Part shown: piece by piece, positions 35,259-47,162 of the stretch
Layout: every line of letters starts with the position of its first letter
Numbering within the stretch: position 1 is the first letter of the stretch
From: Solanum dulcamara
Lineage: Eukaryota; Streptophyta; Magnoliopsida; Solanales; Solanaceae
Assembly (NCBI RefSeq): GCF_947179165.1
Contig: NC_077237.1
Coordinates: forward strand, 16,639,523-16,703,522
Length of the DNA stretch: 64,000 nt
Direction of reading: 5' to 3'
Program-made: the position numbers and the translations under genes
Notes under the pieces: model-generated
The model's database searches: none
Told to the model about the DNA's origin: nothing
The model's input: only the letters and a program-made list of their open reading frames with translations

Positions 35259-36559
35259 ATCTTAATTTGTTATCTTCTGATTACAAAATTGAAATTTCAC
35301 TTAAACTTGTGATTTTCTAAGTTCTTATACTTTAATATAATTACTGAACGTTAATTATAACGACTCATTCCGTCGTTATGATTGGAAACAAAAGTAGTCA
35401 ATCAAAGTGGTGTAAATTATTATAAAAGTAGGAAACACCCCCCCAAAAATTGCCTATAATGACCCAAGAACATTTTAGAGAAGAAAAAGGGAGACCTAGG
35501 GCAAATTTCAACAGTTTTTCATAAGGAATCTTTGTAAAGGTGAGCAATCTGATCCCCTAGTTTTATAGTTTGATTTTTAGGCCTTAGAGAAGATATTTGT
35601 GGTGTTAGGGAAGGATTTGAATTCATCATAAGGTGGTAAAAATATAAGACCTTGGATTGTTCTTAAGAGAGGTAATTCTTGATTTAATTTACCATAATGC
35701 ACTAGTATAACCATGAGATTGGTAATCCTAGGTGAATTAATGGTGCAAAAGCCCTAGATTAAGTGGGAAAACATGAGGTAGTCCTATGGTGTGGCATTAT
35801 GATATAATCTGGAAATATTTAGGCCATTTGTGATTAATTTTGTATTATATTATCATTTTAGACCAAGAACAAGCCAAAAGCTTCATAAAGGGGTCAAAGT
35901 TTGCGATCAGACTTCTTCAGCGGTTACTTGACGTCTGGGTAGGCTAGGTTTTCTTAACTGAATAGCTTAGACTTGTATCCAATTTCATGATATTCTGTAG
36001 ATTAATGGGAGGTTTCATGCCTAGGCCTTCGGACACAGAGTTTGGATGGTTAAAGGTTGTTGTTTATTGCAGTTAAGGAGGGAAAAAAAGATAATGACTA
36101 AGGGTTGGTTCTCTAGTTCTTGATTATTAACCTTGAGTTTTCTTGTTGGGGGTGCTTTAGTGTTAATTGTAAGGTTAAGTTTTATGAAATTGTTGGTTAT
36201 ATCCATTTCTGGTAATTGGGGTAATCAAGGGAAACGAAATGAGCGGGATGAGTATTAATTCATAGAATTAAGGAGGTAATTTCTGGGAATGAATGTGTAT
36301 ACACAATTCATATATATGTATACCTATATATATAGGTATGTATGTATGTATTAATATATGTCTCAAATTATGTATGTATTCATGTCTACTGCTTTATGGT
36401 ATCACAAGTGTAATGCATGCGGGGAAAACATATGGGAGAAATATGAAATGATATCATGCTGATAATCTCTCGTGCGATGAACCTGTTATTTGATTTATGG
36501 TTTCAAGTATAATTGTTCATTATGATTGTGATTGTGATTGTGCATGTTGTTGTAATTGT

Positions 36560-36665
36560 TGGTTGGCTCGAGTACCATGTTGATACAGAAATACTGATGG
36601 TTGGCTTAGATACTACGCCTGGTGTAACTACTAACAATGGTTGGCTCGGGCACCATGTCGTACAA
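36560..36665 (+). repeat. GGTTGGCTCGAGTACCA repeat, about 3 copies
   Basis: The words TTGGTTGGCTCGAGTACCA, ATGGTTGGCTTAGATAC and ATGGTTGGCTCGGGCACCA recur at intervals of 45-55 bases. A similar array lies at 41545-41710 in the LTR at 40731. Confidence 0.7.
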
Positions 36666-37254
36666 TAATAGCTTGTGTGCGGGTTCCATCAGATAACCGA
36701 AATTATATGTTGGTTTTATGAGTGAACCGAGCTTATATTTTTAAGCCTTTTGATTATTACATGTGGTCCATGAGTGGTCGCACTTGTGTTTAAATGTTGG
36801 GATGGTTCTTGTGTAGACTAGGTTTGTATGATAAACACTGTGGATGATGTTTTAAGGATCTTTGATGGTCCGGGTTACTTCAAAGGTTTGATGAAATAGG
36901 TATGACTTCTTGTACAGAGGTTGTTCATATTTATTGTGCATATCAACTTAGGGTGAGGACTAGGAGTCCGAGCTATGTTATACGTGTGACTATAATTGTA
37001 TGTTATTTGATTTGGTTAAATTGTGGTTACTTGTCCATATTTTGTATAACTAGAGCTTTGTTAAGTTAGGATGTTCATCGCGACTTTGGCTCATTCACTA
37101 GTTTGCACTTTATTGTAAGCCTGGATGGTCTAGGACATATCTAGTGAGGCAGAATATTAGATTGGTTAACATAGTTGGTGGTGGTCTTGTATTTGAGAAA
37201 TCTCTATGTGATATAAGAGTTATGTTATGATCTAGCATGAGGGTAATATAATAG

Positions 37255-37484
37255 TAGGCTTGAAAAACCTTAGGGTGGCATAACAGGTAGGACTGGAAAG
37301 CCTTATAATGACATAACAGGTAGGCTTGGGAAGTCGTAGGGTAACATAAGAGGTAGGCTTGGGAAGCCTTATGATGACATAACAAGTAGGCTTGAAAAGC
37401 CTTGGGATGACATAACAAGCAGGCTTGGGAAGCCTTATGATGATATAACAGGTAGGCTTGGAAAGCCTTAGAGTGGCAAGAGGA
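37255..37484 (+). repeat. Seven-copy tandem repeat, 33-bp unit
   Basis: Copies start every 33 bases from 37255 to 37453. The core TAGGCTTGGGAAGCCTTATG contains the inverted repeat AGGCTT-GGG-AAGCCT. The period is kept exactly although the copies differ by several substitutions. It lies inside a solo LTR; the antisense frame of 11-residue repeats (37110-37418) is a by-product. Confidence 0.9.
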
Positions 37485-38089
37485 TCGAACTTTTAAATAT
37501 TAGAGTTGTTAGTGAAATGAGGTAGGAAGTTAGGATCAAAGTGTACTAGTTTATGGGAATTATATCTGGGTTCGTAAAAGCATGTGGATAAAGACTTGGG
37601 GTGTTGTAACCTTCATATTGCATGTTTTCTTCTGAATGTCTACTTTATGTTATGTGGTGAATTTGGGCCGGCCGATGATGTCTATCAGTACGTATTGTTT
37701 GTACTAATACTACTCTTGATATGACACTTGGCATTGTCTAGTTGCAAGATTCAGTGATGTTTCATAGGTAAAGACGATGGTAATCTTCGACAACTTCTAC
37801 TCCTCTTTTTCTTATGGTGGGAACTATTTCTATTTTCTTTATTTTGTACTTTCTTAGTAGCTCTTGTACCTGTTTTAGACTAATTCCTTGGGAAGGTTTT
37901 CATGTATTTTTTAAAAGTTTCCTATTGGAATTAAGGTTGTGACTAACTTTTTCATTTATTTGAAGGCAATATATCATGTTTCGTTTTACTTCCGCATTTC
38001 CAGTTGTAAATTAGGTGATAGGGGTTCTCCTATCTAGGTGTTAGAGGTAGGTGCTCGCACGGTCCGATGGGTTGGATCGTGACATTAAT

Positions 38090-39451
38090 ATAAACTTACA
38101 TTTAAAAATTTAATTCTTATAAAAGTATTTTTATTTAATTGATTTATATAATTCAATTTGTATTTATATACATGAAAAAATAATTAATCTCCTTCTATCT
38201 AAACTAAATTTACAATAACAAAAAGAGTTTTCGTGAATTACCTTGAGCTTTTATGTAGTACGGAGCACAAAAGGTTATAAGCTGATCTAAGAATAGGCTG
38301 ATGTGATGCACTCATTATTTTGAGTAAATTAAAAGACGTAATATATGTGATGTGAGTTATTTTATAGGATAATATATATGCAATTTGCAAGTGCTCTTTT
38401 TTATGAGGAAATTTTATAAATAGCTTCTATAATCAATTTAATTAGGCTCCTTAGCTATAATTTTGCATATTTACGAGAAATAGATATAGTTCAAGCTACT
38501 TCGTTTGTATAATTCATGGGTTTTTATAATTCGCAGATGAGTTTGTATAATTTGTGGATACGTTTATATAATTGAGCTATTTTTGTATTAATTCAAAATA
38601 ACGATTTTATACAAATACAAATATCTGAACTTTATACATTTATACAAATTATACTATACTAAATTACATTATACAAAAGTTATACGAATTATATTATACA
38701 AACATGTGAATTATACAAACTCAAATTGCAATTAACGCTAAATATTAAATTATAGCTATGTTAACTAATTAATTAGTATATGTTTGTTATTCATATAATT
38801 TTTCCTTTTTTACTGTGTGGTTATAGCTTAGTGAGTGTGTTCTCGGAGAAGCCAATTAAAATTATGAATTCATATTTTATCATTTAATTTTTGCGTGTTC
38901 ATTTTTTTGTGTGTGTGTTGGTCAAATATGATGTGACAATTTGTGGTGGTAGATCACTCTAGCATAAATTAATTACTTCAAATTCTTCTTGCACTCTCTC
39001 CTCATCCTCAATACAAATCTTTTTAAGCAATTTGCAAATCTATTAACTTCTAAAGAAATGTTTTAAAATTTTAGTTAATTTGATCAAGTACAATTAATAA
39101 TAAGATGCACAAATGATAATATTTACTAACATTTTGATAATTAATTCTTGAATTATTCTTGAACAATTTTCATATTGATTTTGCATAGGTAAAGTCAATA
39201 ATCGATAATTTTCCTAGCTCCCGGTTTCTCCCACCAAGAAAAATTTCCATTCTTTGCCTCTTCTCTCTATTTTTTAATGTATATCATTGTAAGAATAAAA
39301 TCTTACTTATTAGTACTATTTAAAATTTCATATTCCTTATTTAGAAAAGCTTAAATCTTAAGAAGTTTTTTTTTCTATTTTTTATTAATGCAAGAAAAAA
39401 TCTTGAAGTTTCACGAATTAATATAACCATGGAATGTTTTTTATTTTTTTT
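38090..39451. other. AT-rich DNA with a TATACAA fold-back
   Basis: No gene. Around 38405-38790 the words GTTTGTATAATTC and GAATTATACAAAC recur in both directions between TAAATAGCTTCTATAAT and AAATTATAGCTATG, a MITE-like hairpin. Sequence of the same type appears at 43500-43680 and 46449-46560. Confidence 0.5.
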
Positions 39452-40387
39452 AGAAAATAGCCTATCCCCCCCCCCCCCCAATCTATACCCAAAATTCCAA
39501 CTACACACTCGAAATACACGGGTGTCCTATCACCCCCTGAATATTTTTTTTTTATCTATTTTATACCCCTTGAAATGTCATAACCAGTTAAGTATCTTGG
39601 GATGTAATACACACGCAAGCCACATCAACACCACGTCACGCCATATCAACGCCACATAATAAATACAATAACTTTCTAATTATTTTTACTACTTTTTCTC
39701 TTTTATTTTATTTTATATCCATTACAAAACCTCCATTATAAAAAGGCATCATCATCTCCAAATCCAACTCATTAACTGAAAAGATGATTTTTTTTATGTT
39801 CCATTTTGAAGATACCCAATTTATTATTAAGAAATTTAAGAGTGAGACATATTTTCTAGTGCATAATCACAAGTTGAGCTTTAGAATTTGGAAATTATTA
39901 GTGAACCCAATTAGTAAAATTAATGAAACTTGCTCATCTAATTATATTACTTTTGGATCTTGATTTGTATTTTATTTTAGAACTTTAATTGAAAAATGAT
40001 AACTAAGAAGTTTAAGGGTTAGAATTGATGAAGAAATTTTGGAGAGGAATGTGAAGAAGAAGAAGATGAAACGTGGGGTGGGTTTGGGGGATTATTCATA
40101 TTTAATCAAAGAGAGGTAAAAAAAAAGAAAAATAAAGAGAAGAGAGATTATTAAAATAAAGTTTTAGTAATATTTAATTTTGGTATTCATGTTCACTCTC
40201 TCAAAGAGAGTGAAATACACTCACTTGCCACATAAGCATTTAGGCTAAAATTAATTATAATTTTAAATAGTTCAGGTGGTGATAGGACACTCGTGTAGTA
40301 GTTCAGGGGGGTGATAGGATACCCATATAGTTGGAGTGTGTAGTTGAAATTTTGGGTATAGATTGAGGGATTTTTGGCTATTTTCTC
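39452..40387. mobile_element. 0.94-kb element with long terminal inverted repeats
   Basis: The left end (AGAAAATAGCC, AATCTATACCCAAAATT, CAACTACACACTC, GGTGTCCTATCACCCC) is mirrored at the right end in reverse complement, over about 95 bases. The middle is AT-rich with a purine-rich patch and has no transposase. Similar long-TIR elements in plants are often Mutator-like, but I could not define a 9-bp target duplication in the T-rich flanks. A run of about 14 C at 39466-39479 is in the left arm. Confidence 0.7.
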
Positions 40388-40730
40388 TTCTTTTTTTAAT
40401 GTTTTATCACTATTAATAAGATTGTAATTTTTCAGCTTGATTGTATGTCTTTTCAAATGAGGTTGGAAGCTATCAAAAATGTGGATTTGTTATAAATCCA
40501 TTGAATATTGGATTGTCCATTAACTGCTTACATTCATGTATGTATATTTCTAAGGTGATATGAACCTTTTTGGATAACAATGTATTTATTGGTTTGGATA
40601 TTTCACATGGTGACCTTTAGGTAATATTTCAACCTTTAAATTGAGATATCATTCACTGTTGAAAGATATCCTTGAATTAAAGAAAAGTTATCTTCTTCAT
40701 CTACATATCTTGTCTTCTCTTGTGACGATT
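40388..40730. other. Nothing recognised
   Basis: AT-rich, with no supported frame or repeat. It separates the TIR element from the next LTR. Confidence 0.4.
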
Positions 40731-42640
40731 CGATCCATCATTACTAAAGGGCACCTTGTGCAGAGTTCAAAGGTCTTGAAAATGTGGTGCATGAATTAAA
40801 AAAATTGAGCACACGATGATTTTGGCCCAAATTAATTTTTGGGTCAGACTGACGTTAGCCAGCCATAACGGGAGGCTTCCCACTATAGCGGGATGACAGA
40901 AATTCTGCAACCTAATTAATGTGTCATCTTTTATTTTCCTCATACTTTTAAAAGAAGAAAATACACAAAGAATGCTCCAAGAACCCTCCAAAGGCATCTG
41001 AGGTAAGAGAGCAACAAGAGGGAAGAATTATTGTGCAAGAAAGGTGAAAACCTAAGGAATTCTGGTGCACATTCCTCATAATTTGTTCTCGCGGAGTCAG
41101 AAATTCAATGGCAAGGTTCATCAGTTAATGCTTGGTGCCTAGATAGGCTAGGTTTCCTTCAATTGAGTTACTAGACCCATTCTACTGCATTATATCATGT
41201 AGATGTTTGGAGATTGCATATATAGGCCTTCATCCATGGAGTCTGGATGGTTATAGGTTGTTAGTATGGTTGCACAAGTGTGAGATGGGATAATGACTAA
41301 GGGTGGTTCTCTAGTTCTTGTTTAGCCTTGAGTTTTCCTTGTTATGAGCATTGTGTTGTCCTATAGATATGAGTACACATAATTACTGCCTATTGTATTT
41401 ACGGTGTATGCAAAGTGGAGAAAATATAGGGAAGCTTATGTAATGAAAACATGTAGATTATCTCATGTAATGAACCAGTTATGTGACTCGTGGTTTCAAG
41501 TGTTGTTGTTCATGATGTTTCTGATTGTGCATGATTGTAATGTTTGATTTTTGACTCGATTACCACGCCTGATACAGGATATCTCCATGGTTGGCATGAT
41601 ACTAATGATTGGCTAGGGTACCATGCCAGTACACTAATTACAGATGGCTTGAGTACCACGTCGGTACACTAGCTAAGGATTGACTCGAATACCACATCGA
41701 TACATTAGCAGATTGATTTTGGATGTCGTGAGAGGAACAACTATATATTTATGGTTCCATGAGTGAACCTGCTTTACTTCTTCATAATGTAATTGTTGCA
41801 TATTGAACCCTTGAGTGGTCGGGGTTATTAGAAAAGTTATAATTGTTATGATTGAGGTATGTTATTTGGTTAATGAAACCATGGTTATTGAGTTAAGCAG
41901 ATGGATGAGTCGGTCAAAGGAGCCAATTTCATTTACTTTTTAAAAAGTTTTAGGAAGTTGGCATGAGGAATTTAGAAAGAATAACCTGATTGGATGATAG
42001 GGCTAGTGGTGGTCTGGTATTCATAAATATTAATATGGCCGAAGGGTTAGACTATGATTTGAAAGTATTGTGGCATAACAAAGAGGCAAGTGATCAAGGT
42101 GCATTAGTTAGGGCATTATTCCCAGGAAGGGTAAGAGCATGTGGTAGAGACTTGGGGTGATGTAACTTTCATATTGCATGGTTCCATCTGAATATCTATT
42201 TTATATTATCAAGTAGGTTCGGATCGATCAATGATGCATATCAGTATGTGTTATTTATAATATTATTATTCTTGCAATGTCACTTGGCATAGTCTGATTG
42301 CAGAAATTTAGTGATGTCTCATAATTGAAAATGATGATGATCTCCATCAGCTTCTACTCCTCCCTCTTTATGGTGGAAATTGTGTCATATTTTCTTATAT
42401 TAAATGTACTCTTTTAATATCTCTTGTACCTATTTATACTAGTCCCTTGGGAAAAGTTATTGGCCTTTTGTTAATTATCCTTGGTTTTAAATCAAATTAA
42501 GAGTTTTTAAATATATTCATAGGGTCTTAGATTATGTTTAATTATCTTTCGCATGTTTTAACAGGTTTGAGGATTTATAGTTTTCCTATCAAGGTGTTAG
42601 AGTAAGAGCCTGCACGGCCTAGTGGTTTGGATAGTGAAAA
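40731..42640 (+). mobile_element. 5' LTR, sense direction, followed by primer site
   Basis: It begins TGTGACGATTCGATCC. The body matches the solo LTR at 35356-38084: TAGGCTAGGTTTCCTT, GACTAAGGGTGGTTCTC, CACTTGGCAT and the terminal GGTGTTAGAG..GCCTGCACGG. The end GATAGTGAAAA is a decayed GATCGTGACA. A primer site follows at 42643, but no internal genes remain. It contains a CCACTATAGCGGGATG word near 40882. Confidence 0.65.
41545..41710 (+). repeat. TTGGCTNGRGTACCA repeat, about 4 copies
   Basis: Near-repeats of GGTTGGCAT.., GATTGGCTAGGGTACCATG, GATGGCTTGAGTACCACG and GATTGACTCGAATACCACA occur about 40-50 bases apart, homologous to 36560-36665. Confidence 0.65.
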
Positions 42641-42642
42641 TT

Positions 42643-42656
42643 CAATATCAGAGCCC
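42643..42656 (+). promoter_or_regulatory. Primer binding site (initiator Met tRNA type), sense
   Basis: CAATATCAGAGCCC differs from TGGTATCAGAGCCC at its first three positions and lies two bases after the LTR end. About 240 bases of leader-like sequence follow before similarity is lost near 42895. Confidence 0.65.
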
Positions 42657-42967
42657 AGAGTACCGGTCTCCCAATACAAGAGAAAATGTCGAATAGAGTC
42701 CTACATATTGGTGTGTTGACATCCACATTTAATCTTTAGGGGTTATGAAACATTCTAGGAATTTGTCTCACTTCTTCACTCATTTCATGCGGTTTGTCGC
42801 TTGTGGTATAGGTTGAGTTCAATTGGTATTTCTGGATTCTAATTGGTATCTCGACGAAGTAATCATGAGGCTGTTGTAGCGGCTGAAGGTATATGTTATT
42901 TTATCATAATCTCTAAGATTTCCTACCATTTAAAAAAAATCATCTTCGATAAATCACTTTCCTCTCG

Positions 42968-43235
42968 CTAATAAATCCCTATCCCCTATCAGATACATCC
43001 ATCCACTCTCTAATACATCCATCCCCTATCGAATGCATTCCTCCCGTATGTATATGGATTTTTTATCCCCTCTCTGATACATATTTATTCCCTCTCTGAT
43101 ACATCTCTCCCCTCTCGAATACATTCCTCCCGTATGTATCTAATTATCATATCCTTTCTCTAATACATCTTTATCCCCTCTTTGATACATCCCTCCATTC
43201 TCAAATATATCACTCCCCTATGTATCTGGATGTTT
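42968..43235. repeat. Hierarchical CCCTCTCTGATACATC repeat
   Basis: Short units of about 20-25 bases (CCCTCT(C)TGATACATC and variants) are grouped in threes, each group ending CCGTATGTATCT-like, giving a higher-order period of about 85-90 bases with three rounds. The GATACAT words recall the fold-back element at 10568-10990. Confidence 0.65.
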
Positions 43236-43499
43236 GTTGATGTATGCAGAAATTCAGTGATGTATCTGAAATTCAAAAAATTTAAGAGATTTCTGTAATT
43301 TGAAAAACAGTAAGAAAATAATGTAATTAGCTTTCAACACTATGAAATTTATGTAAATTACACATCTATTTATTGTAAACTAATTACTATATTGTATATA
43401 TTGAAACTAGACCATTAGAAATACTAGAAATCAATACAGTAAAACCAAGCAAGCCCAAATTCAAATGGCATATTCCAATAGAAAAATAAATGGAAGAAA

Positions 43500-43680
43500 A
43501 GAGGAAATTTCACAAATAGCTGCTATAAGTATCTTAATTATGTTCCTTAGCTACAGTTTGTCTAATTATGCTCTATAACTATAGTTTCGTTTGCTATGGT
43601 ATTTTTGTTTGTATATTTTGTTTGTCAATAAACAAACAGGGTAAGTATATACAAACTTTGTATTTATATACTTTGGAATT
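43500..43680. mobile_element. MITE-like fragment interrupted by an LTR
   Basis: GAGGAAATTTCACAAATAGCTGCTATAA resembles 38405-38430. The TATACAA-rich remainder appears to continue at about 46449-46560, on the far side of the LTR inserted at 43681. Boundaries are uncertain. Confidence 0.45.
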
Positions 43681-46448
43681 TGTCATGACTCAACCCACCG
43701 GGTTGTGTGGGCACCTACTCTAACACTTATATAGGAGAACCCTCAACCCTTTAAACAAAAGAACATGCGAAAGTTTAACAAAATACCAATAATAGCCCTA
43801 TGATCCAGGAATACACCATAATTGAATTATCAAAACTCTAAGATTTATTACAAGAAACATTCTAACACCCCCAAGGATACTAGTCTAAATAGGTACAAGA
43901 GCTTCTAAAGATACAGAATATAAATAGAGTAATGATACAGCTCCAACCATATGGGAGAAAGAGTAGAAGTTGTTGGAGAATCATCTTCGTCTTCACCTAA
44001 GAAACATCACTGACCCTGCAACCAGACTATGCCAAGTGGCATAACAAGAGTAGTATCAGTACAAACAACACGTACTAGTAGGAATTATTGGTCAACCTAA
44101 TACCCACCGCATAATATAAAGAAAACAACAAGAAGAAAACATGCTCTTGAGGAAATACACCACCAAACATTTATGCACAAACTCTTATCATTCCTATTAA
44201 CCTCATTAAAGTCGTTAAGCCTAACTCTCAAACCTTCTAGTTGGTCCGCTGCCAACTCTAATATAGATCAAGCCCTAGCCATTCTATCACATAGAGGAGT
44301 TTTTGAACTATGGATCACCACTAACTCTGTCTAACCAGTCTTCGACCTTTAGTTTTCACACCAATACATGTCCCTAGAATAATTAGCATCTCACTTGAGA
44401 GAGAAACATTTAGGTGGACTAAGTCTCATATTCTAACCGCACTGGCCTGTCATGACGAGACCTAACCCATTCTAGTGGCCTGACACAATGGGATTACTCC
44501 TGCTAGGGCAGCTTGCCTAGAGACAGAATCTCTGAATCCCCCTTCTTCACATGTACCAACAGGACAGCATCAATATCTTACTCTAAGTCACTAATCTTAC
44601 TATACCACACATCAACTGCCCTCCACTATTTACCTACAACCTCATACCTACGATATGAATGCATTTAGCCACCATAACATAATTCGAATAGGCATATACA
44701 GAATTACATTATCAATTTACCATTTCAAGATTAATATATATTTTCATAGTGTATATCTCAAATATAACAGTCAACATGGTAATACTTGGACCTTCTATCC
44801 TTTCATATCAATTATTACATAAGATGGGCATGCTCAATTATAATCGGGTAAGTTTCTCTATCATCACATATATAGTCAAGATCAATTCATAGGTGATAGC
44901 CACACAATAGTTCTCTCATGGAACCCATACCCAAACTTTAAGTGTGTCGATGTGACACCTAATCCAATAGTTAGTGTGTATCAGAATGTAACACTTGATG
45001 TAATAGATGTATCATAATATGACACCCGATCAAATATATGTGTCAGAAAGTGACACCCAATCCAATATCACAATCACAATCCACAATGAATAGTTCACAT
45101 ACTTGCACAATCAAGTAACAGGTTCATTGCATGCAATTGTTCACAAATAGTCATTTCATTGGTTTCATTCTATCTTTTCCTTCATTAACAATATTTATTC
45201 AAGCCCTCTTTATTCAAAGAATCACTTTTGGTAGAGCAAATTCAATATTATAGATTTCACAGTCTTGGAATTATAGACCAATTAGAACAACATATCATTC
45301 ACCCCAACCACAATAATTAAATGCATGGTAAACATCACAACATTACTCAATCACTATTAAGAGTCTCTCTATAATATAGACTAAACCGTAACCTACAGTC
45401 ACAGGTAATCAAATAGATTCATGGCATAAGATTATCAACATTAACGCATTCACATTCACATTCACCATTTATTTTATGAGACGCATTATTTAAGTAATTC
45501 ATAGAGAACAATCAGCATAAACACACACAATTATTTATAAAAACACATCCTTTTATATACATCAATAACCCATAACCCCCAAGTCTCAAGATTTCGTTAT
45601 GACTCAGCTATTATTTACACTTAATCTCACAAGAGTCATTGGCCTTCTAAACAGTTTCACCAAGGTTAACATTCAAATATTGGATCTTTATCACTAGTCA
45701 CATAATAATCATGACACACCACAGCATATATTCCCACCCTAAACAACAATTGACAATCATTTAACCATCCAGACTTCGTGCCCCGAAGGCCTAGGAATAA
45801 AATCTCCTATCAATGTACATTATATTAAGCGATGGGAATGAATTTATAACTACTCAACTAAGAAACCTAGCTTATTTGGGTGCCAAGCAGTTGTAGAAGG
45901 ATTATAGCACGATTCCTGACTTTCGAAGGAAGAAACTATGGAGACGGGCCTGAAATATGTGGATTGTAGCCTTCCTTGTGCTTTTAATCTCTTCTTCCCT
46001 TCTCTCCAAGCCTAGAGCAGTTTTTGGGGGGTTTCTAAGATAACACTCATCTATTTTGATTCTTAAGGGAAGAAGGAGATAATAAAATATGCCTTATTTT
46101 CATTCTGGTCCGTCAAATCCCGCCACAACAGCCTAATTCTCGCCACAGCGGCCCAACACAAATAGCACTCAGTAAAATGAGCATAACCTTTTAATCCAAA
46201 CTCCAAATGAGAAAACTCGGTGGAATTGAAAAGAAGACTCACAGACCTTTAATTTGATAGTTCATGGACCACCTAATTCATTATAGGCTGACAGATATGG
46301 TCATTTGAAGTTTACCTGAGTTTAAACCCAAGTCTTAAACTAAATCGAAAAGATACTTTTAACTCAACTTTGAGATATGAGCATTGTACGACCTTAATTC
46401 ATAACCAATGCACTCGCATACTAAGGAATTGTTCTTAATATTATAACA
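43681..46448 (-). mobile_element. Antisense LTR, about 2.8 kb
   Basis: It begins TGTCATGACTCAACCCACC and continues GGGCACCTACTCTAACAC, the reverse of the terminus at 38084. Inside are the GTGACACC(C/T) array (44945-45062), a GGTGCCAAGCAGTTG word, and GCCACAACAGCC..GCCACAGCGGCC words (46120-46155). The right end is tentative: ..TTATAACA, followed by AATGA, does not match the left flank GAATT. The open frames here are not genes. Confidence 0.6.
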
Positions 46449-47162
46449 AATGAGATACACATAGATACATATACAAATTCTATATTTATACAATTAGAAA
46501 TCAAATTATACAAATTCTGAATTTATACAATTAGGGACCGAATTATACAAATTTAATAACAAAATTAATTTAATTGTACCCGCTTTTAATAATTAACAGA
46601 AATAATAACTTAAGTACATAATAACCATTAAATATGTTTCATTATCCTCTTAGGCATATAAATACTAATTTCTGTGAATCACGTAAAGATTGAATCCAAA
46701 TGATTCCTTTCCTATAATTTTTAAACTTAAATTAGTATCTTCCGAAAGAGTATATACATCTCATCCATTATACTCATAATTATCCGGCCAAACACATACA
46801 CTACCCTTATAATTTTCCATTCATTTTTTTTTATTTTGGTACTCTATTTTTGTCTTGTTCCATTTTAACCCCTCAAACTCCATTTTTTATGTAGCATTTA
46901 AACATAAAATACTAATTTTATGATTTTTTTATTTTTACATACGCTCCTCAACTGTGATTTTGCATTTTACAAATCGATGTATGTTTGTTAGTTTCTATAA
47001 AAAAAAGTTGACTGATGTTACATCAATTTTTTTAAAGAAATAATAATTTTCTTAAGATTTTCTCTGTATTTTTGCGTAAAAAATAACCAATGAAAGTGTA
47101 ATCATCCTCAGGGTTATTTTTGAGTTAATGTATTTATTTCTTCATTTAGAGCATTCATATAG
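46449..47162. other. AT-rich DNA, no gene
   Basis: It starts with TATACAA/TTTATACAATTAG repeats, probably the second half of the MITE at 43500. The rest is unassigned AT-rich sequence. Confidence 0.4.

Larger units (their letters stand above)
35356..38084 (+). mobile_element. Solo LTR with TTAAT target duplication
   Basis: The 2729-bp repeat begins TATAACGACTC, where the normal start TGTAACGAC has a G-to-A change, and ends GGTTGGATCGTGACA. The exact duplication TTAAT is at 35351-35355 and 38085-38089. No internal region is present. It contains GGTTGGCT(C/T)(G/A)G repeats (36560-36665) and the 33-bp array (37255-37484). It belongs to the family of the LTRs at 22255, 40731 and 43681. Confidence 0.88.

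Noticed and set aside
37110..37418. Minus-strand frame of 102 residues with 11-residue repeats (LLCHPKAFQAY-like)
   Set aside because: It is the translation of the 33-bp tandem array inside a solo LTR. The repeat period, a multiple of three, explains the open frame and the periodicity.
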